A stretch of DNA of 8,756 nt, taken from assembly GCA_002385745.1 (NCBI GenBank), contig DGEC01000103.1:43533-52288 (forward strand). The letters are read 5' to 3'. Under the pieces are notes generated by a model. The model searched no databases. It saw nothing but the letters and a program-made list of their open reading frames with translations, and was not told where the DNA came from. Below, in pieces: positions 5,672 to 8,756 of this stretch. This DNA comes from Firmicutes bacterium UBA3936 (lineage in GTDB: Bacteria > Bacillota > Dethiobacteria > Dethiobacterales > Dethiobacteraceae). The number at the start of each line of letters is the position of its first letter. Position 1 is the stretch's first letter. Made by a program: the position numbers and the translations under genes.

Positions 5672-7153
5672 TTATTCTTCCGGCGGCGACTGCTCCCCGC
5701 CTTCCTCCGGTGGAGGCTGCTCTTCGCTTTCTTCCGTTGAAGACCGTTCTGTGTTCTCCTCCGGCGGCAGTTCTGCGCTCTCTTCCGGCAACGGGCTTTC
5801 CCCGCTTTGAGCAGTCTGTTCCGGCCGGAGAGCTTCCGCATCATTATCCTTGACGCTGCCAAACTTGCTGTACAGGGCTGAACCTACGGCCATAACGAAA
5901 ACACCCAGACCAAACAGCGGACCGATTAGCGGTATCAGCCTAATTAATCCCAGGACCAGCACACCCAGGGCGATATCGCCAATGGCGCCGCTGGAAGTCC
6001 CGGAAGATACAAGGTTAATGACACGCCCGCCTATGTAATAGGCAAGGCCGGTGTAACCCAGAATCCAGGCTGCGGCTAACAGCAGCACTTCCACCAGGAT
6101 CAGAGGAATGCCGACAATGGTGATCGCCAGCAGGACGGCAAGAGGAACCATCAATAAAAGGGCTGCCACTCCCCAGAGCAGGACATGCCCGGGGCGCTTC
6201 TCCATGAGCTGCACGGTATTGTTAACCCTTTGAGGAAAAAGAGTAAATACCAGCACTCCCAGAGCAAAGAGGATGATCATGCTCACCAGCCGGCGGGCAA
6301 GCCTGCTTGTCCAGGACAGCCAACCTAAACCAAAGAATGAGGGCAAGCCTTTAAAATTAAAATCACCGCTGGTTATTTCACTTACCACATCGCTGACAAC
6401 CTCGCCGATGAAACCGGCCAGATCGCCTGCGCCACGGAACGAGTAGTCATAATTGTAGCCGGAGCGGTGCCTGCGAGAACCATAGTACCTGTCAAGCTCT
6501 TCCTCGGTAAGCTCTTCAACTACAACCATGGAGCCGGCAGCGGCGCCGGGAGCTGACTTAATCAGGCCATACTCCACGTAAACCCGGCCGTTTACCTCTG
6601 CAGTTGACGCCAGTTCAACCGTACCCCGCTCCAGGTTGACATCGCCGTCCACCTTCCCGGAGATACGGACAAGCCGACCGCCGCTTTTGACGCTGCCCAA
6701 AACATGTCCGGAGATCCTTACTTCACCCAGTTCCGTTATCACATCGCCGCCCACAGTTCCCCGGACAATCGCCGCCCCCAGCCCCGTTTCAACATGGCCG
6801 CCCACGGTGCCGTCAATAACCACTTCACCCATGCGGGACCCGACTTTCCCGCCCACGTTGCCGGTCACGAGCACCTGCCCCATGTTGGATTCCACATCGC
6901 CGCGGACATCGCCGCTGACAGTCACCTGGCCCATGTTGGCCGTAACGTCCCCGTTTACGATGCCCATTACGGTAACCTGGCCCATGTTTAAATTCACGTT
7001 GCCGTTGACTGTTGTGCCCCGGGGTATTTCGAGGTCTCCCGCCGTCTTGATAATGTCTCCGTCCACCACCCGCTCCTCGGCTGCCGCTTTTCCGCCCGCG
7101 AGCAGCAGCAGGATCACGGACATGATCAATAAAACCTTTAACTTTCTTCTCAC
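5672..7153 (-). CDS. secreted/membrane beta-solenoid (bactofilin-like repeat) protein with acidic tail
   Basis: This is a 493-residue product. I choose GTG 7153 because GAGGAG ends 8 nt upstream. GTG 7162, overlapping the previous stop, is possible. Residues about 2-25 form a signal peptide (RRKLKV then LLIMSVILLLLAGG, then AAAEE). Residues about 49-197 are eight or nine 17-residue units of the form VxGxVxxxxGxVxVxGx, predicted to stack as a right-handed beta-solenoid as in bactofilins. A Tyr/Arg-rich linker (about 222-240) follows, then several membrane helices (about 288-306, 324-344, 347-374, 392-427), and a Pro/Glu tail (about 440-493) rich in PPEE. It is the last gene of the sigma/anti-sigma operon. 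A surface or envelope role downstream of the sigma factor is likely, but the exact function is unknown. Confidence 0.85.
   Translation of the reverse strand: MRRKLKVLLIMSVILLLLAGGKAAAEERVVDGDIIKTAGDLEIPRGTTVNGNVNLNMGQVTVMGIVNGDVTANMGQVTVSGDVRGDVESNMGQVLVTGNVGGKVGSRMGEVVIDGTVGGHVETGLGAAIVRGTVGGDVITELGEVRISGHVLGSVKSGGRLVRISGKVDGDVNLERGTVELASTAEVNGRVYVEYGLIKSAPGAAAGSMVVVEELTEEELDRYYGSRRHRSGYNYDYSFRGAGDLAGFIGEVVSDVVSEITSGDFNFKGLPSFFGLGWLSWTSRLARRLVSMIILFALGVLVFTLFPQRVNNTVQLMEKRPGHVLLWGVAALLLMVPLAVLLAITIVGIPLILVEVLLLAAAWILGYTGLAYYIGGRVINLVSSGTSSGAIGDIALGVLVLGLIRLIPLIGPLFGLGVFVMAVGSALYSKFGSVKDNDAEALRPEQTAQSGESPLPEESAELPPEENTERSSTEESEEQPPPEEGGEQSPPEE
6563..7009 (-). repeat. 51-bp in-frame tandem repeats (17-residue solenoid units)
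   Basis: Seven consecutive units of exactly 17 residues (51 bp) start at nucleotides 7009, 6958, 6907, 6856, 6805, 6754 and 6703. They are followed by a 19-residue unit and a shortened last one. The most similar DNA copies share CCTGCCCCATGTT/CCTGGCCCATGTT on the plus strand, encoding NMGQV. Units become less alike towards the C-terminus. The period fits one solenoid turn, so this is a protein repeat rather than a DNA-level element. Confidence 0.85.
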
Positions 7154-7158
7154 TTTAT

Positions 7159-7635
7159 TCACTCCTCTGCCGGCTGGAATTTGTTTAATAAATATATGGA
7201 AACAACCGCCAGTACCAGGGCCGGGCCCCACCACCACGGCGCAAGAAAAGCCTGCCGCAGCTGCAGCATTTTCAAAAAGACATCAATAATCCAGGCAACC
7301 CGGCGGGTTAATACTACCGTGAACAACCAGGCAAAGACTGCCGGATCCAAAAGCAACGTAGCCAGGATAAGAAGGATAAAGATTGCCGCCGCCAGCATGC
7401 CCGATGAAACAACCCGCTTCCGGGCGGCTGCAGCCAGAATGCGGCCGGTAAGATCGCCCGGAAGGCTTGCTTCCAGGGCCAGGCCGTCGGCCAGGCTGGC
7501 TGCTTCCCGCAAGTCCGCTAGAATAGCCCGGCAGCTTTGACAATGCTCCAGGTGGGCCAGCATCTCCGGGGTTGCCGTTTTTTCACCGTCAATATGCTCC
7601 TGCCAGAGAAGAGGGTCAGGGCAGCTATTCATCAT
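7159..7635 (-). CDS. anti-sigma factor, zinc-finger (zf-HC2) membrane protein
   Basis: The 158-residue protein has the anti-sigma zinc motif H28-x3-C32-x2-C35 (HLEHCQSC), with C5 as a possible extra ligand. These cytoplasmic N-terminal domains bind and hold the partner sigma factor. A hydrophobic stretch at about 77-110 and a second helix at about 134-150 (after PWWWG) anchor it in the membrane. The gene overlaps the sigma gene by 11 nt and starts at one of two adjacent ATGs (7635 or 7632). AGGAGG lies 4 or 7 nt ahead, the second spacing being better. Its stop (TGA 7161-7159) overlaps the first possible start of the next gene. Between the metal motif and the helix there is an Ala/Leu-rich linker. 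The signal that releases the sigma factor cannot be told from sequence. Confidence 0.9.
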   Translation of the reverse strand: MMNSCPDPLLWQEHIDGEKTATPEMLAHLEHCQSCRAILADLREAASLADGLALEASLPGDLTGRILAAAARKRVVSSGMLAAAIFILLILATLLLDPAVFAWLFTVVLTRRVAWIIDVFLKMLQLRQAFLAPWWWGPALVLAVVSIYLLNKFQPAEE

Positions 7636-8155
7636 TCTCCCTCCTGACTTTTTGGTATACCTTGCGCAGCATGATCCGTCCCCGGTAAAGCCGGTTCTTG
7701 ACCAGGCTCAAATTCAAATTCAAGGTCTCAGATATCTCGGCATAGCTTAAGCCGCTGACATGTTTCAACAAAAGCGGTACGCGGTACATCTCGGGGAGTG
7801 CTTGCAGAGCCTGCATGAGTTCACGCTCTTGTTCCCGCTCCAGAAGAATATTTTCCGGGCCGGCAGCGGGGGAGACTTTATCCATATCCGGCGGCGCCAC
7901 CGGCGTCTCCCTTTGTCGTTTCTGCCGGCTGCGGCAAAGATTAAGAGCGATGCGAAACAACCAGGGACCGGCGGGCCTGTTTTGATCGTAGCGATGCAAG
8001 TTGAGCAGCGCCCGCAGGAATGTTTCCTGGACAATATCTTCCGCCAGGTGGCGATCTCCCACATTCCGCAGCATAAAACGGAAAAGGCTGTCGCCGTACT
8101 CTTTAACCATCTGTCCCAGTACATTTTCCCTGTTATCCCCTCTCAACTCCCGCAC
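7625..8155 (-). CDS. ECF (sigma-70 family) RNA polymerase sigma factor
   Basis: The 176-residue protein has sigma region 2 (about 15-80) with EYGDSLFRFMLRNVGDRHLAED, then IVQETFLRAL and the WLFRIALNLCRSRQKR end of region 2.4. After a short acidic/proline linker, region 4 (about 112-168) has LPEMYRVPLLLKHVSGLSY, AEISETLNLNLSLVKNRLYRGR (helix-turn-helix) and LRK. Regions 1 and 3 are missing, as in ECF sigmas. I take GTG 8155 as the start. GGAGG (8171-8167) is 11 nt ahead and AAGGG is closer. An ATG at 8173 in the same frame meets TGA at once. Like most ECF genes it is followed by its membrane anti-sigma gene, overlapping by 11 nt. It should direct transcription of its own operon, but no convincing ECF-type promoter was seen. 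Confidence 0.93.
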   Translation of the reverse strand: MRELRGDNRENVLGQMVKEYGDSLFRFMLRNVGDRHLAEDIVQETFLRALLNLHRYDQNRPAGPWLFRIALNLCRSRQKRQRETPVAPPDMDKVSPAAGPENILLEREQERELMQALQALPEMYRVPLLLKHVSGLSYAEISETLNLNLSLVKNRLYRGRIMLRKVYQKVRRENDE

Positions 8156-8195
8156 CGCCCTTCATACCTCCATTAAATATTACCCCGTAAAAAGA

Positions 8196-8223
8196 AAAAA
8201 GTCTGCATTAACGCAGATTTTTT
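8196..8223 (-). terminator. intrinsic terminator upstream of the sigma operon
   Basis: The stem TCTGC/GCAGA (8202-8206 with 8213-8217) has a 6-nt loop and is extended by A/T pairs on both sides, with one mismatch. On the minus strand it is followed by CTTTTTTCTTTTT, and on the plus strand by ATTTTTTGTTTT. It can stop transcripts from the macro-domain gene. It lies 40 bases before the sigma start, so it may also lie in that operon's leader. Confidence 0.72.
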
Positions 8224-8438
8224 GTTTTGTAATTTTCTCTATTGTTTACCGTTTCGGATATCTCTATTGAATTTTGAATAATACACGCCCCGTCTTTTTA
8301 TTCAAATCGACCTCAATAATCTCGAAATCACTCAAATTCAGTTCAGACGCGGATTGCCGTCGCCTACTAAATCATTATTTGGCAATACATTTTCGCCGGT
8401 CTTGTCAGAAAAGAAATCGCAGCTGCGGCAGTTTACCG
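8224..8438. other. spacer with no clear gene; possible minus-strand remnant
   Basis: No gene is supported here. On the minus strand one frame reads ...CDFFSDKTGENVLPNNDLVGDGNPRLN before a stop (near 8344-8342), and the +1 frame then continues as LNLSDFEIIEVDLNKKTG and ends at a stop near 8270. Together these look like a short protein broken by one frameshift, with no start codon seen. The plus-strand 63-codon frame at 8274-8465 has no protein-like features or ribosome site. Confidence 0.3.
8278..8305 (-). promoter_or_regulatory. candidate promoter upstream of the sigma-operon hairpin
   Basis: On the minus strand TTGAAT (8305-8300) and TATTAT (8283-8278) are separated by 16 nt, with TG directly in front of the -10. 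A transcript from here would run into the terminator at 8223-8196 before reaching the sigma gene. A weaker -10, TAATAT (8182-8177), lies after the hairpin with only a poor -35 (CAGACT). Which one is used is unclear. Confidence 0.3.
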
Positions 8439-8756
8439 CTAGCCCAGCAGCCTGCGATAAATTGATTCATCGGCTGAAGTAAACACGTTGAAAACTACAC
8501 GCTTGATTGTTGAATCCTGCTCAAGGAATTTTTTAACCTGGGCGACGGCAATCTCCGCCGCCTTTTCTTTGGGGAAGCGGAATACTCCGGTAGAAATGCA
8601 GCAAAAAGCAATACTGCGGCAGTGGTATTCGGCCGCCAGCTTCAGACAGGCTTCGTAGCAGGAAGCAAGAAGGTCACAGTCCTGCTGCGTCAGCGGGTGG
8701 TCAATGACGGGCCCTACGGTATGCAAAATATATTTGGCCGGGAGGTTAAAGCCCGG
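8439..8756 (-). CDS. macro-domain (ADP-ribose binding) protein, C-terminal part
   Basis: The minus-strand frame is open to the right edge, so the start lies outside the window. The visible 105 residues match the macro domain: PGFNLPAKYILHTVGPVIDH (the usual 'G..L...yvIHtVGP'), a long helix LLASCYEACLKLAAEYHCRSIAFCCISTGVFRFPKEKAAEIAV carrying the phosphate-loop type motif ISTGVFRFP, then a final VKKFLEQDSTIKRVVFNVF. Macro domains bind or remove ADP-ribose and related groups, often as O-acetyl-ADP-ribose or ADP-ribosyl-protein hydrolases. The N-terminal signature (usually with NAAN) lies off the window, so activity cannot be judged. TAG 8441-8439 ends the protein. Confidence 0.88.
   Translation of the reverse strand, partial: PGFNLPAKYILHTVGPVIDHPLTQQDCDLLASCYEACLKLAAEYHCRSIAFCCISTGVFRFPKEKAAEIAVAQVKKFLEQDSTIKRVVFNVFTSADESIYRRLLG

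Noticed and set aside
6636..7289. 217-codon plus-strand open frame rich in Pro, Thr and Ser
   Set aside because: It is antisense to the solenoid repeats. The Pro/Thr/Ser composition is the mirror of the Gly/Val repeat codons.
8274..8465. 63-codon plus-strand frame
   Set aside because: No ribosome site, it overlaps the end of the macro-domain gene in antisense, and it has low-complexity Ser/Lys/Arg composition.

Overview
The window reads as a moderately GC-rich Firmicute, most likely a Clostridia/Peptococcaceae-type anaerobe. This is inference from strong AGGAGG-like ribosome sites, frequent GTG/TTG starts, FeoA/FeoB iron uptake, a PadR regulator paired with a HAAS-type membrane protein, and an ECF sigma / zinc-finger anti-sigma / beta-solenoid operon. 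No mobile element, CRISPR array, rRNA or tRNA was found.

Layout. Positions 1-96 hold the 3' end of an unidentified gene. Positions 97-268 are a control region with a good sigma-A promoter carrying two dyads, followed by the overlapping pair feoA (269-541) and feoB (513-2333), a ferrous iron uptake system whose FeoB is short and atypical. Positions 2334-3053 contain no intact gene but hold a decayed minus-strand DUF218/YdcF-family gene. Positions 3054-3803 encode a helix-turn-helix domain fused to a Uma2-type PD-(D/E)XK nuclease domain. Positions 3852-3891 form a textbook autoregulation site: promoter plus a perfect 11-bp-arm inverted repeat. Behind it are a PadR regulator (3915-4256) and, overlapping by ATGA, a HAAS-domain membrane protein (4253-5608). 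The latter is interrupted by an in-frame TGA at codon 30 and is built from two copies of a TM-plus-extracellular module.

A strong terminator (about 5632-5665) lies between this plus-strand unit and a converging minus-strand operon. Read from right to left, that operon is ECF sigma factor (8155-7625), zinc-finger anti-sigma factor (7635-7159) and a secreted/membrane 17-residue-repeat beta-solenoid protein (7153-5672). All three are translationally coupled by small overlaps or near-overlaps. Upstream of the operon are a bidirectional-looking terminator (8196-8223), a gene-poor spacer, and the C-terminal part of a macro-domain (ADP-ribose binding) protein that runs off the right edge.

Functionally the window combines iron uptake, a PadR-controlled membrane protein (possibly damaged), and an envelope-stress-like sigma module. 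The observations most worth a second look are the duplicated architecture and stop codon of the HAAS protein, the PadR promoter/operator geometry, the FeoB variant with its two upstream dyads, and the regular 51-bp/17-residue repeats of the sigma-operon effector.
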